64,000 bases of DNA from Limnomonas spitsbergensis (GCA_037349105.1 JAYJMM010000118.1:2975501-3039500), one strand, 5' to 3'; numbered from the stretch's first letter, positions 14,601 to 26,214 are shown. Notes: generated by a model from the sequence alone, not told the origin. Translations and numbers: made by a program.

Positions 14601-17600
14601 TTCAAGTTAACAAGCAGACATGCTGGACATATAACGCACATACCAGGCCATGCGCATGTCAGTCAAATGAAAACCATGATTCACACTAAGCCTCATTGCA
14701 ACAGCCACCAGTGGCGTCTGGGGCCACGACCTCAGCAGCATGGTTGGATCTGCCCATGGTTCAACCCTTACTGGCAAGCTTGGATGGATGCGCCAAACAG
14801 CCCTGTCAATATTACCGCAGCCTTAACCCTGACGATTGCCTCCAGCACGGGGTATACATTGAGTTCATTGATACGCGACCCAAAATGATTACGTGGACTA
14901 CCCTTCTGCACCCATCACATTTTGCATCAGTTCTGTGTACCTGTGTCAGGACAAGGCACCTACATATTTCCCCCGTCTCAGTTCATTAACCTCCTTTCTA
15001 CTAGGGTCTAGGAGAGGGACACTCACTTCCTGCAGCATCGTGCACACAGCTCCACCTCGCGAGCGTCCCTGAACTTATGAATGAGCTTGGAATGGACCGT
15101 GCCGGGCTTGAAATCCCTGAGTGGGGGGGAGGAGGTGGACGGGGATTAGGTTTCAGGGTTGGACATCCCATCATCTTTAATATCTTTGTCAGGCCCACTG
15201 CTGGACTCCCCCCATCCTGGATCAGCAGGGTTAAGTTTAATTTTCGTCACAATAATACTGCAGCCGCCTTAGAGCCATACACAGGCCAAACAACTTAGGG
15301 CCAGACAGAGCGATCAAAAGGTGCACTTGAGAAAAACGAAGGAAATCAAAGCAGACAAACCTCTTGAGTCAAAGTCTACTGTCTGATCCGAAGCAACACT
15401 TCTGCCGTCCTTTTATCAGAGCCTTGTACTACTTACCTCCAGCCTGTCCGCTCCATCTCCCGATCCCTCTCACCTGAACTTGTTAACAATGCCCTCCACG
15501 TAGCGTAGGCGCATGATGCTGGCCAGGATGGCCAGGCCTGCCGCGGGCACCAGGCCAGCCACCATGACGATGGTGCAGGCCTGCTTGTGTGCGTCGACTG
15601 CTTTCAGGTCAGTGAGATCCACTTGGGGCGCGTAGACCAGGAAGACCATCACCAGGGCGCTACGTGTAGGAGGCAGGCAGGTGGGGAGTGAGGCAGGAGA
15701 CGGGAAAAGGCGGGAGACAGGAAGTGGGGTATGAGGAGAGCATATAAGACGTGGGGGCAGAGAGGCAGGGAAATTACCAATATCAGGCTATGACCCGAGC
15801 GCTCCATGTAGGCGGCAGGGTAGGGTCAGTAACGGGGAACCACTCTCCATGGCACACGAAACACGCATCACAGCCATTTTATTTCCAGTAGGTCACTGCA
15901 TGCCCTTTAAACGTTGACCCCGACAAAGACAGGGCTAGAGTGCTACAAATACGAATATGAGGCATTGACTGGACGCATTCTGAACGGTACCAACCTGTAG
16001 AACAAGGCGCCATAGACGCCCACCCGAGCGTGGTTCTGCGTCAGCAGCGGCAGTTAAGAGGGTTCAGGCTTGCATCAGGTTCAGTGTGACTCAGCTCGGG
16101 CTCCTTCTTAGTGGCATCTCATCCATGAGCTCATTCAGTATGCATGCTTGCCATTAGGGAGGAGGCTAGGGTAAGTGATGAAAGAGGGAAGGACAAAAAT
16201 AGGAAATGTCCCCCGCCCCTTCAGGCGGGGGAATTGAGGCAACTGCGCAGCTTGGGACCGAAATCCCTCAAGGAGGTTTACACTAAGGATGCACCCTGCT
16301 CCCTGCCACTACAACTGTGCAGGGTAGAAAGTAGAGAGAGGGAACCAGGGGGGGAGGAAACAAAAGGAACAATGTTTCTGTGATGTGCACAGGGCTCACT
16401 GCATTTCTCCTCTGGGGACTTCAGAAGGAGAGGCAGGGCGTAGTGCTAAGTAGGTTGTATGCATGCAGGGTTTGTTCTGTAGCCTAGTCCACTCACCACC
16501 CAAGCGTGGTAGTAGGACTCCCACTGCAGTGCAAGGTAAAGCAGGAACACGGAGCCACCCAGCTGGAACACACTGAGCCAGTGCTGCAAGGCAGGAAGGA
16601 GGGAAAACGTTATGCCAGCTCAGCATGGGAGGATTGTCAAGCAAGACCCGGCAGAGTGGAAGTGAGAGCACGATATGCTGACTGTGCGTCTAGGTTGGGA
16701 AGGTTATGTCCAGCCCAGATCGGGTGTGAATCAAGCAAGCTTCCATTGTTGGCTTTTGGTTAAGATTTTTCAATTGAGTACGCAAAACTGCATTGTTCCT
16801 CATCCTGTGACTCAGCTACATGTCAATTACATTCCAGCCTCCGACCAGGGAACCACAGGTGTGTTCTGCGATGCTGCTTGGTCTACTGGCCGTAGGTCGA
16901 TGGTTGCCTCGGAACTGAGAAATAGACACTGAGAGGCAAATGACAGGATGCACCCCCTTGGATATCCACATATCGCAGGCACCATCACGAATCACATCCC
17001 ACCTGACCACCTGCACGTGACCCCTTAGCCTCTCCTGCCCTAGACCCCTGACAGAAAGGACTCTCACCAGGCTGTTTAGGAAGACGGTTGCGCCGGTCAT
17101 GAGGAACTTGAGCAGGAAGCTCAGCACCTCAGCCCTGCAAACAAATCAGCACCCACTCAGCCAAATTTGCAGGTAGAGGACTTCAGTCATGACACATGAA
17201 GGCATGAGTAAAAGGCGCTTGAGCAGGGAGCTGACCACCTGGGGACCTGGGGATGTGAGCCCTATGAAACGCAGCGGTAACAGGAAAACACAAGATGAAA
17301 AGCAGGAAGCTACCCTTCCCTGGAAGATACCGGGCCTGAGAGAGAACTCAGGAGGTACATATGAAATAGCTGTTGGCCTTGTGAAAGCAGCACTGCAGGC
17401 AGATTTTCTGCGAAGCCTCAGACATTGTGTAAATAGCCAAAGTGCGTACCGTACGGTATGGCACCTATACTGTCTATTCCAAATTTCAGGACTATTATCA
17501 ATGTGATTGGAGCAAATGCTGCATGTTTGGTCCATGCTGCTTTGTGACCTTCAATAGCACCCTGCTGACCACACCAGCAGACAAGGTACTGGTTGGCTGA

Positions 17601-20600
17601 TCCTCACTCATTTACCGAACCAAACAAGGTTTGAATCTTGTTAGCCCTTGACCCTCACTTTGTGTGCGCCATTCCCAGCAGGTTCCTGGTGACCATGTTG
17701 AGCTCCATCTCGCCCATCTGCTCACAGGGGTCCATGAGGAGCACCAATAAGCAAAACAAATGAAACAAGCAAGGCACATCAAACAATTCAAACTATTTAC
17801 AAGTACTGCCATATTAGCAAACAGTTTCTCTCCTTTGCCCTTGGGCAGCTGGGGTTAGGGAATACACAGAATCACACATACACCCTGAGGCATAGATACA
17901 GAAACCTCCCAGGATATGCTTTGAGCTCCATGAGGCTCCGAGCATCCATGAGATTCCCATGCATGTTTTGATTGAGCAGCAGGCATTCAGCATGGGTGTC
18001 TTTTAAAGTGCATCAAAGCTTCAAGGCTCACCTGGAACGCAACCGCAAGAGTGACGAAAACGATGAGGGACAAGGCCGAAACAGCCGAGTGAATCATAAA
18101 GGGCATTGTCCAGCAATCTGAATGAGGGGCGAAGCAGAGGGAGTGCTGGTGACAACACCGGAGGGAGTGCTGGTCAGACTGGTTGGCCGCAAGCAGCAGG
18201 GCCTTCCTGTAGGCTGTCGTCTAAGACAGGATTGTTTGATTGCGTCAGGGTGACCGATTCGGATTGTTTGATGGAGAAATTCATACATTTAAAGGCTGTT
18301 CAAGGGAGTTGTTGTATATTCTGGAGATATGTGGTTACACGCATGGTATGGCAGATTGGCATAGGTTCATGATATGTCCAGCAGGCCCCCGTCCAGCACG
18401 TGACTAGTGTATCATAGCTTTGAATTTCGAACACTCACATTGGTCGGGGAACTCCTGGCTGAAGCCCAGCAAGGATTCATTGACGCTAAAGTACTGGCAA
18501 TCCAGGGCCATGAAGAAGAGCGCCATGGAGGCAACGTCTAGCATCTGAAAAGGAACACACCATTCGTTAGTCTTGAGATGGCCATTGCAACATTGCTACA
18601 CACACTCACACTGCAGTAACGAAAGGTGTGGACATGAGTGGCCATCCACAAGACTTAAGAAGCCCAGTGTTTGAGTCCATAATATATTTCGTTGTGTGCA
18701 TACGCTCTGGTATCTCACCTGGAAGAAGATGACTCCGAAGTACCGGAGGAATGTGATTGGCCTGTAAACGGGAGACCAGGCAGAAACCAGGGTAAGGATG
18801 AATGCCACAAGCCAGAGCCAGAAAATGGGAATCAGGATCATCTTGTTTGACAACTTTTGGCTGCTCATGACTACGCTGAATCTTACAGAATTAAGTCCCA
18901 GGACACGCGCTGCCCCAGGGTCATGCATTTCTCGATTAAACCACACACTAGACATGTGAAACCAAACACTGTGTTTTGCAGTGCACCACTCACTGCACCA
19001 CTCACTGCACCATTCACTGCACCATTCACTGTACCACTCACTGCACCATAAACTGTACCACTCATGTACTAAACCACCCAAGGGACCATAAACTGGACCA
19101 CTAGTGGACCATGTAATATAACAATGACTGGACTATTCACTGCACCACTCACTGTACCACTCACTGCAACATTCACTGTACCACTCACTGTACCACTCAT
19201 GGCCAAGACCACACATTGACCACTCACTGGAAACATCATTGAGCCACCTACAGCCCTTTCACAGGGTTATTCATGGCCGAGCCAATGGGCATCTGACTGC
19301 ACAAGTGCTCCACTCACCAGACATAGTCAAACTGCTGGTTTTTGAACGACCACGCAACCCAGACGCAGAGCAGAACAGTGAAGACCAGCAGGGACACAAA
19401 GATGTACAGGCAGGCCGTGAAGAACGGCAGGCCACGTGCCATCATGAAGTCGTTCAGCTGGATGAAGCTGATAATTTTCCACCACCTGCGTATTTCAAAG
19501 TTCAGATCTACTCGGAATGATAGTGATTGCAACCAAAGCCACGTCAGTGCACAACTGCACATATAACACATCAACACATGCAGACATAGAGCCTCAGCTA
19601 CCAGGTCTACTAAGAATGCAGCTCTCCCTCTGGCTCAATCTCCCTATATATAGTTTATACAACCTTGCTGACAACCCTGACCTCATCTGGCCTGTTATGT
19701 CCTATAGAAGCAGGAAATTGCCTTGCCATGCATGGAGTATGCAAAAGTTAGCTTCACAAAAAAACGATGATGGGATTCGCACACGGAAGCGACAGAGTAA
19801 TGCTGCTGGTACTCAGCCCCGACATTGTAAAGCTTCCACCCCATTTCGTATTGACCCATACCGACATCAAATGTAGCCGCAGATGATTATTCGCTCACTC
19901 ACCCTGCATTGCCATCGATGGCCCAGCCGTACATCGGGTTGATGATGAGGGTGAGCAGCTGCCACAGGTCCAATAGGATCTTGAAGGACATGAACTTCCA
20001 TGTCACGTGGCGCTCCTGCACTCAATCGAAATCAAGTAATCTTATGATGAAGTGTAGCAGCTGTCGCAGCCCGCTTATTACAGCAGAATTATGCTCAGCC
20101 GCCAAATACCGTACTGATGCAAGCCCCCAAAGGAATCACGAAAGCTATGCCGCACCAGATTCCTGGTGGTATGCCCCAGCTAAGGTACCAGATCGAGGAG
20201 GGCATGAGGATCACTTTCTTCTTGCTGCGCTGCTGGTGATACTCTCCCCAACTGCCTGTCACGCCCACGGCCCACTACCCAATTTAGGATGCACATTGCC
20301 GAGCCTTCACAGTCAAGGGAGGCGTCATGCTGTAATGTTGTGCATTTACTAGCTTTCTTTATTTGTATGCAGATAACCTCCAGTCTCAGCAGCGTGGCAG
20401 CAGCCTTGTCACTTGACCAGGTGCTTGCAAGGAGGAAGCAAGAATAATGGGGCGGAGCTGAGGCAGGTGTGGATGCCTCTTTCGATGGAGAAGCAAGCCT
20501 GGTTGGCTGCAACAGATTCGCATGCATGACTGATGGCCGGAACTCGATCTGGAACTGAACGCCAGCCCTCTGGCTGGTAGGCCCGCAGGTGTTGGGTATC

Positions 20601-21242
20601 TCACCCTGCTGACGGTGTAGATGACCTGCGAAACGAACAGGGGCGATGCCGTTGAATCAAAACATTGTGACGCGGGTCACTGCCAGTTGAGATCTCTGAC
20701 TCGTGACAGGTGATGCTGCATCAATGGCGGGATCAGCCACCAGTAGATCTGCCACGTCGGCATGTGGCTGATGTGAGTGGTATCATTCGAGAGCGAGAGT
20801 AGTAGGATGTCGAAAGCTCGCCTAGTTTGCCCGAGCGTCGATAGGAATGCATGAGTAGAGACAGGGATGTGGTAAAGGCTCACCCCGAAGAGGCCCTTGA
20901 ACATGCTCGTCTCCGCCTTGTCGAAGCTCGTCTCGTCGTCTTCCTCCTCGGGCATGCCAATGCCCGAGCGCACCCTGACGGAAGCATGATGAAGAAGAGG
21001 GAGAGGAATGGTGGGATGAGAAATGGTACAGCGGTAGGCATGATACTGTATGGAATTGCCAAAGAACGAATGAATGAATTGTCGGATGGAGTGAGCAAAT
21101 GCCGAGTGGCGATTGCAGCTGTTGCCACGTATGCATTTCCACACGCCGGGCGACTGCCCATCTGCTGAATGTGGCCTCACCCATGATTGCCCGCGACTTT
21201 CCCCGGCGCCGTGGAATCAGCATCTTTGCCTAACAACGCCAT
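202..21242 (-). CDS. TmcB-like multi-pass membrane protein with PAS domains (5' complete, 3' end beyond the window)
   Basis: Forty-three exons read right to left join in phase to 5,631 nt (1,877 codons) and the gene runs off the left edge. The order is: short hydrophilic N-terminus, a block of about seven membrane segments (residues ~65-360), a helical soluble part (~377-594), PAS domains from ~635, a charged linker, and four more membrane segments after ~1600. This is the layout of the tiny-macrocysts TmcB/TmcC family named in Dictyostelium. The start is ATG at 21242-21240 (first residues MALLGKDADSTAPGK), because only that frame joins exon 2 in phase and exon 3 follows in phase 0. PAS domains usually sense ligands, redox state or light through a cofactor; none can be assigned here. 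The function in algae is not known to me. The next exon to the left should lie outside the window. Confident on family, moderately on each splice site. Confidence 0.88.
4133..4386. repeat. 21-bp minisatellite, about 12 copies, in an intron
   Basis: Unit TGTTTACTTCACCTGTACCTG repeated head to tail, with the inner copies identical and only the outer ones diverged. It lies in the intron between exons 35 (ends 4664) and 36 (starts 3875) of the TmcB-like gene. On the gene's sense strand every unit contains AGGTACAGGTGAAG, two donor-like AG/GT sites. The period is a multiple of three, so it makes a long open frame that is not coding. Confidence 0.95.
5946..12190 (-). other. TmcB-like gene: exons 19-32, PAS-domain block
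   Basis: Exons: 12022-12190, 11657-11746, 11218-11292, 10879-10968, 10342-10502, 9889-10061, 9494-9711, 9105-9287, 8615-8765, 8305-8368, 7841-7976, 7208-7504, 6585-6666, 5946-6110. PAS 1 (residues ~634-735) holds AVIIINARCIIQNVNK and GYTQKELVGKNINMIVP. PAS 2 (~736-860) has DWFGYRPEDLPG. PAS 3 (~865-980) has GRLLHVSTGIAADLGF. PAS 4 (~981-1055) has ALFGFDPEDMVGKPMS. A fifth, weaker one (~1197-1280) has LHLDRSGRVTR and FVGRHISAILPVM. No conserved flavin-binding cysteine motif (NCRFLQ type) is seen, so a LOV photoreceptor is unlikely. Confidence 0.82.
6431..6630. repeat. Threefold imperfect copy of an exon end and its donor site
   Basis: The block GCAGGTCTGAGGTGCGCGTC with its neighbouring TTACCTGGCTGG appears at the true donor of exon 31 (6581-6625). 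Degenerate copies occur at about 6431-6475 and 6510-6555, separated by TTAGGGTTCAGGG-type DNA. Only the rightmost copy sits in the reading frame. Confidence 0.8.
12906..14546 (-). other. TmcB-like gene: exons 15-18, helical linker
   Basis: Exons: 14486-14546, 14051-14178, 13348-13467, 12906-13157. The translation (residues ~407-594) is hydrophilic and predicted largely helical. Segments such as LLLRSPDNWMLLRMYGVFLE look like a TPR-type or four-helix repeat. It links the membrane part to the PAS block. Exon 16 has partial copies of both of its edges in the flanking introns (about 14283-14320 and 13908-13950). Confidence 0.75.
15027..21242 (-). other. TmcB-like gene: exons 1-14, N-terminal membrane region
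   Basis: Exons: 21181-21242, 20884-20974, 20605-20625 (only 21 nt), 19903-20015, 19318-19485, 18719-18761, 18439-18544, 18032-18117, 17659-17717, 17068-17134, 16497-16583, 15995-16035, 15474-15659, 15027-15116. Exon 4 carries a hydrophobic stretch ending in NPMYGW, which I take to be the characteristic start of the family's first membrane segment. Strong hydrophobic stretches follow in exons 5, 8, 10, 11 and 13, the last with two. Exon 13 ends VEGIVNKFR, and exon 14 contains a CARCC cysteine cluster on the presumed cytosolic side. Phases agree across every junction. Confidence 0.8.
18960..19240. repeat. Short-period minisatellite (CACTCACTGCAC type), intronic
   Basis: Irregular tandem array of about 11-12 bp units (CCACTCACTGCA, CCATTCACTGTA and similar) in the intron between exons 5 and 6 of the TmcB-like gene. 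Copies are diverged and partly interrupted, and no coding role is seen. Confidence 0.85.
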
Positions 21243-22558
21243 GACAATGTCACTCGGGGCTCACAGGCCACTGACCGAACTCGTTCCTCGTCGCAATTTC
21301 AACTTCGGCGCAACCCGATTTCAACTTCCGTGAACCCCGATACCGACAGCAGCGCTGCGCACGCAGGTGGTTTGGAAACGACTGGTCGGGTCGAAAGAAA
21401 TAGGATATATATTAAGGTATTAGATAGGAAATGCTGGAAGTCGATTAGCGCTGACATGTATGGACAACGCCCCTTGTCAAACCCCAGGGTGCATGTCCTA
21501 GCGCCAGCAACTTTGCCAGCGTGTAACCGCAACATAGATCCGCACCCCGCCGACGGCACAACTTCCTACAGCACTTCTCAATCAAAGAGCTTCAAGTTCA
21601 TTTTTAGGGGGAGCGGGGGACTCTTGCAAACGCACGTACGGGGATCCCGTGGTTGCTCCTTAATTCTATGTTGCGCTCCTTAATTCTATGTTGCGCTAGT
21701 TGCGCGCGCCTTTCCGCTAATTTTCCACTTCTCCCTTTGGTCCTGTTGGGGACAGGCAACGGCCCGAAGGCCCGAAATCCCGAATACGTGCTCAAATTGC
21801 ACACGCGTCGTACTCAGTCGAGAGGATGGAGCGGCAGAAGAGAGGCTGCACAACGCTGGGTATCACAATATCACATATGCTATGCTACCAGTTTTCTAAG
21901 TGTGCTGCTAATTATGAGCCCACAAATAAAAGGGTGCTAACTTTACGCAAAATTCGGTACTATTCGCAAACTTCGATCGAGTCTGCCGTAGATAGCCACT
22001 CAGGTAGATACTAGCTGTCTGCTCGTAAGTCGGAAAATGTGGCCATCAGAATTTTGGAGTGCTGAAAGCGAATTTGAAGTAGACAAGGAGCGGCGGAAGC
22101 TATCGACAAGTAGCAAGCGCGTGAGTCTTAAGTACTATCTGGAGGGTGTAGTGTGGTGTATGTGGTGACTGGCGGGTGAGGTTGTGGATATATGCCACCC
22201 GCGCACCCAGCCCAAAGGCCAGAGCAGGCCCTATGCCTTTGCCATATAAGGCAGTGGTCCAGAAGAAAATCAGCAGCCCATGCGCCCTCTGCAATAGCAT
22301 CCGTTCTGATCCGCTAATCCATGTCTTGCCACCCTGATTCAGCTCGGTTGTTTCGTTTTAGCGGGATCCTCAGAGTGCATGCCCGGTCTGATGGGCCATT
22401 AGCCAGCGAAGCCCCCCACTGATGATGCTAAGAAACTACCCACCCAAGCGCGCCTTAGCCCAACCGAAAGGGTGCACATGACTAACGCGACCCCCTTGAT
22501 TGGCTAGGTCCTGCCAACTAAGCAACCGCCCCCTCCCGCCGCTACTAGTACATTCTTC
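21243..22558. other. Intergenic DNA upstream of the TmcB-like gene
   Basis: No supported gene. The stretch must hold the promoter and 5' leader of the minus-strand TmcB-like gene. A perfect 20-bp direct duplication (CTTAATTCTATGTTGCGCTC type) lies at about 21659-21697. No clear TATA box could be assigned. Open frames here look random. Confidence 0.5.
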
Positions 22559-22873
22559 GTGAGGAGAACTTTGCACATGAAGCCTCATGAATGTCTCTCC
22601 AGCAAAATGCAGTCCAGCTTGCTTCAGCACCTACGCCAGGCTGTGGGGCTACCTGCATCAGCCGCCAGTTGGGGAATCTTGAGAGAGCTGCAGCTCCAGC
22701 CACTACAGCGAGACTGGTGGACCCATATCCTCCGCTTCTACAATGCAGCGGTGGAGCCGGCGGCACAGCATTACAGCCCTCTCATGGCTCAAGCCATGGC
22801 AGCAGATATGCAGCTTGCAGTCAGACAGGGTTCTGGCGGCCGCACATGGTGCTCTGCCTCAGGAGGCAGCTAG
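22559..22873 (+). mobile_element. LINE ORF fragment (C-terminal part of a reverse-transcriptase polyprotein)
   Basis: The plus-frame translation contains LRELQLQPLQRDWWTHILRF and NAAVEPAAQHYSPLMAQAMA, then AADMQLAVRQGS and a tryptophan-rich end. This resembles the region after the reverse-transcriptase domain in chlorophyte LINE elements, where a motif of the form 'W...RFWN.LV...SPLL..A...D..L' recurs. The frame ends in the 48-bp minisatellite and resumes at 23858 in another piece. It is truncated, without a start and not functional. Confidence 0.55.
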
Positions 22874-23510
22874 AAGATGGAGTTTGAGGCGACCCACGAA
22901 GGCCACCTCAGGGGCAGCTTCAAGATGGAGTTCGAGGCAACCCACGAAGGCCGCCTCAGGAAGTAGCTAGAAGATGGAGTTTGAGGCGACCCACGAAGGC
23001 CACCTCAGGAGCAGCTAGAAGATGGCGTTTGAGGCGACCCATGAAGGCCGGCCGCCACAGGAAGCAGCTAGAAGATGGAGTTTGAGACGACCCATGACGG
23101 CCGCCTCAGGAGCAGCTAGAAGATGGAGTTTGAGGCGACCCACGAAGGCCGCCCCAGGAGGAGCTAGAAGATTGCGTTTGAGGCGACCCATGAAGGCCGC
23201 CCCAAGAGCAGCTAGAAGATTGAGTTTGAGGCGACCCACGAAGGCCGCCCCAGGAGGAGCTAGAAGATTGCGTTTGAGGCGACCCATGAAGGCCGCCCCA
23301 AGAGCAGCTAGAAGATGGAGTTTGAGGCGATCCATGAAGACCGCCCCATGAGCAACTAGAAGATGGAGTTTGAGGCGACACACGAAGGCCGCCCCAGGAG
23401 CAGCTAGAAGATGGGAATTCAAGGCGACCCATGAAGGCCGCCCCAGGAGCAGCTAGAAGATGGAGTTTGAGGCGACCCATGAAGGCCGCCTCAGTTTGTA
23501 GCTAGAATGG
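22868..23510. repeat. 48-bp minisatellite, about 13 units
   Basis: Unit begins AGCTAGAAGATGGAGTTTGA and continues with GGCGACCCAYGAAGGCCGCC. Starts are spaced 48 bp apart from about 23114 onward (23114, 23162, 23210, 23258 and so on), with earlier units slightly longer or shorter. Because 48 is a multiple of three, open frames run on both strands; they are by-products. The array sits between two halves of a LINE ORF fragment. Confidence 0.95.
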
Positions 23511-23639
23511 TTTCCGGGAGAGACTTGCATGGGGATTCTAGCTCTCCAACTTGTCTTGGCCTTTACCGACGGTATCGCTTGGGACAAATGCCTGCTTTTT
23601 GGTTGAGCAATAATTTACTGTTTTTCTTTTCTCCTTTTC

Positions 23640-23857
23640 CCCCCTTTCTGACAGTGGGACGCTCATGCGGCCGAGTCTTTTGAGCATGGCCCAAACGTCT
23701 TAAGCTTCCGGTAGTTGGATTGGGGATTAGGACATTTTGTTTTGTTTTTGAGGGGGTCTCTTTCCTCTCTCTATTTAGTTTCCAACCTTGCTGTTGGACG
23801 CCGACGCGGCCGAGCTTTGCAGCATGGCCCATTGGTGTAACGTCATTGACCTGGTGC
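23640..23857 (+). mobile_element. Two tandem LINE 3' tails
   Basis: Two successive copies of the tail block (CGCGGCCGAG, then GCATGGCCCA) lie at about 23655-23700 and 23798-23850; the second ends in GTAACGTCATTGACC. Each is preceded by a T-rich stretch (TTTTCTTTTCTCC type), as at other copies. They look like severely 5'-truncated insertions. Confidence 0.65.
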
Positions 23858-24420
23858 TCTGATCTGCTGGGTGCATTAAAGGAGCTGGAGCGGGGGACAG
23901 CTACCCCCACCTTGCGCGAGGCAGCAGCTGCCCTACAGCGCCTACCCGTCACAGAGGTGTTGGCACTCGTTGACGCAGCCTACGAGCAAGCACGGCTGGA
24001 CGCCAGCGGCGGTGGGGACCCCAGGGACCCTCCCACCGAGCACAGATCTGCAGCGACCTACCGCGCCTGGTTCCAGTCCATGGCGGGTGCCGTGCTGGGG
24101 CAAGCCAAAAGCCGCACTAGCCAAAGGGAGTGTGCTTGTGTGCGCATAAATTTGCGACTGCGGCTCGGCGCGATCAGCATGGCTGATACCAGAGGACGCC
24201 GGACGGCGCAACGGTCAGCGGTGTTGGGCACGGGGGGATAGCGAGCAGTTGGGGGATGCGCTACATGCGTGCTTCCAGTGCCCTAGTGTCAGGGAGCAGT
24301 TACGGGAGCGGGGGTGAGCAGGTCCTCCAGGCGCTGCCACTAACTTCCGCCAGCTGTACCAGGCTGAGCAGGAGTGGGATGCACTTGCTTTTGTGGACTG
24401 TGCTGTGGGCATTGCTAAAG
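23858..24420 (+). mobile_element. LINE ORF fragment, extreme C-terminus
   Basis: The plus-frame translation starts ALKELERGTATPTLREAAAA and ends with ALHACFQCPSVREQLRER followed, after a stop, by QLYQAEQEWDALAFVDCAV. A cysteine/histidine cluster, then 'F.CP.....R', then 'W..L..F...C' is how many LINE polyproteins end in green algae. At least one frameshift and one stop occur. The same end occurs, diverged, at 43075-43240 and in part at 35470-35550, so this is a family. The 3' untranslated part follows to about 24790. Confidence 0.65.
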
Positions 24421-24800
24421 GTTAGTCTCCAGGGATTCAGAGGCGCCGGTGTCGTTTGCCTTTCTGGCCTTCCCTGTTGGTCCTCTCTTTTTGTTGTTTT
24501 TTGCACCCTTTTAGTTTCTTCTCCTCTCCCTTCTGATCAGTGGGGTGCCCTCGCGGCCAAGCAGGGGTGGGATACGCTTGCTGTTGTGGACTTTTCTTTT
24601 CTCAGAAGCTTTGTTGAGGGCTAGTCTCTAGTGGAACTTAGGTGTCGGACTTGGTCTTCTCTGCCTTCCCGGCCTCTACTTATGTTCATGTCCCCCTCTG
24701 TTCCTTATAGTGTATTCTTTTCTCCCTTCTGAACATTTGGGCGCCCACGCGGCCGAGCTTTGAGCGGGCACAGAGGTGTAACGTTATTGACATCAAGCCT
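24421..24800 (+). mobile_element. LINE 3' untranslated region and tail
   Basis: A pyrimidine-rich stretch (TTTTTGTTGTTTTTTGC) leads into partial tail copies at about 24536-24570 and 24730-24795. The latter reads TTGGGCGCCCACGCGGCCGA and ends GAGGTGTAACGTTATTGACA. The same order, ORF end then pyrimidine stretch then tail, recurs at 43200-43410, which identifies the tail as the 3' end of the element. Confidence 0.65.
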
Positions 24801-25689
24801 CAAGCAGAGGCCCTCATCCATGCTCAGCGCAAACTGAAGGGTGCATGCAAAGCTTGCCTTCCACGACTCCTTCAGCCCCGAGGAGCTTGCCTCTCTCCGG
24901 ATGCCACTGCTGCCTACTATACTTTCTTGGAGGCCCATACGGTAAGGTGGGCTTTTCATTTGAGTTTCACCGGGCCAGATTGTTGGTCACGAACATGGTG
25001 ACGAAGATAATGTTCAACATCTTCCCATGTGCACCAGCTGCTGCCTACTGGGGACACATGAACCCTCCAGTCGCTCTGCCCCTTCTCGACCCCTTTGTGA
25101 CTTGGTCCCTAGCTTAGGCCGGCTGTGCGTGCCCTGCTAATTAGTGATCTTGCTCAATGTCCAGAGGGCCGGCGTGTGGGAGTGTGGCTAGCTTAAGCCT
25201 TGCGACTGCCACTCCGCCAGTGTGCGAGCTGTGTCTTTATGGGTGGGGGGTGCATGTTTACAAGGCTCGTCATTTGTCAGCCTCTTGAGCGCCTTGCGGG
25301 GGGCATCATTGTTTCAGTCTATGAAGGAGTTAGGTGTACGCAGTCAGCCGCTCATAATTGCTGCCTGCCTGAGCATGGCCCAGAGGTGTAACGTCATGAA
25401 CATTGCTGCCTGCAGTGGACAGCTATTTAACCTGAGTATTGTGCACCGCAGGTGATGTTTGTGATGTTTTGTCCAGCGAAGCTTGACATTTGATGCCTAA
25501 GATGGACAATTGCAAGGGGATAGGGAAAGGTTCTTGCCACAGTGTCAGGGCTTATCAATGCATCCACCCAAAACAAAATACGGGCATACCAGTAATGGTG
25601 CCCATTACAGTGCCCAGCGCATGTTCGCAACGCACCTCCGAGACCGAGGAATAGATCAGTATTAGTACCAGACACTACTTGCAAAGCTG
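24801..25689. other. Intergenic DNA with one partial LINE tail
   Basis: Mostly featureless. A tail copy (GAGCATGGCCCAGAGGTGTA) lies at about 25372-25400. No frame here shows recognisable protein similarity. Confidence 0.5.
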
Positions 25690-25935
25690 AGAACGGGCCT
25701 TGCTGAACGCTCGGCCGCGTGGGGCTGGTAGAGAATGACTAGGCTCACTTCCAGCTACCATGCACAGCCTGGGCAATAGTGCAGCCATGCCATCCTCCTA
25801 TGTGAGGGGGCCAGGAACATGGAACCCGGCGTTCAAGGCGGGGGGAGAGAGATAATCGTGTGGCGGGTTCAATCCCCCAACCTTAGGGTATGGATATCAC
25901 AGCGTTCTACCACTGGACGACTCTAAGTGCCAGGA
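25690..25935 (+). mobile_element. SINE-like repeat with tRNA-like T-arm, copy 1
   Basis: About 200 bp beginning GCTGAACGCTCGGCCGCGTG and ending near GGCGGGTTCAATCCCCCAAC, which has the form of a tRNA T-stem/loop (Pol III box B). A second copy with the same order of blocks lies at 33705-33905, roughly 80% alike by eye. Just beyond the T-arm, the opposite strand reads GTGGTAGAACGC, a D-arm/box A look-alike. The two tRNA-like parts therefore face opposite ways, which is odd for a SINE. The first 25 bp resemble the reverse complement of the LINE tail, which may explain mobilisation. Confidence 0.5.
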
Positions 25936-26214
25936 TAACCCAGCCAGGTGAGCCTTAATAAGCCACACAAGCCCTGCGTGCTGCTCCTCCGTACCACCCC
26001 GCCGTCTGAAAACTCCCATTCCCGCCCCCCCCGCCCCCACTACCACCTTATAACCTCCCTTCCCCTGATAACTTCACTGACAGCTTGCTTCAGACATCGG
26101 CCCCCACATTGGCCAGCATTGAGACCACCACACAGTTTGGCACTGCCTAAATTAGGTGCCCTACCTGAAATGCAAGGTTGGCCAGTGTACCGTCTCAGTG
26201 AATCTGCAGGCCTT

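Noticed and set aside
23015..23480. Long frames encoding 16-residue repeats on both strands
   Set aside because: They follow from the 48-bp period, which avoids stops; no evidence for a protein.
25840..25930. A functional tRNA gene
   Set aside because: The T-arm and D-arm look-alikes lie on opposite strands and no cloverleaf with an anticodon stem can be drawn; better read as part of a SINE-like repeat.
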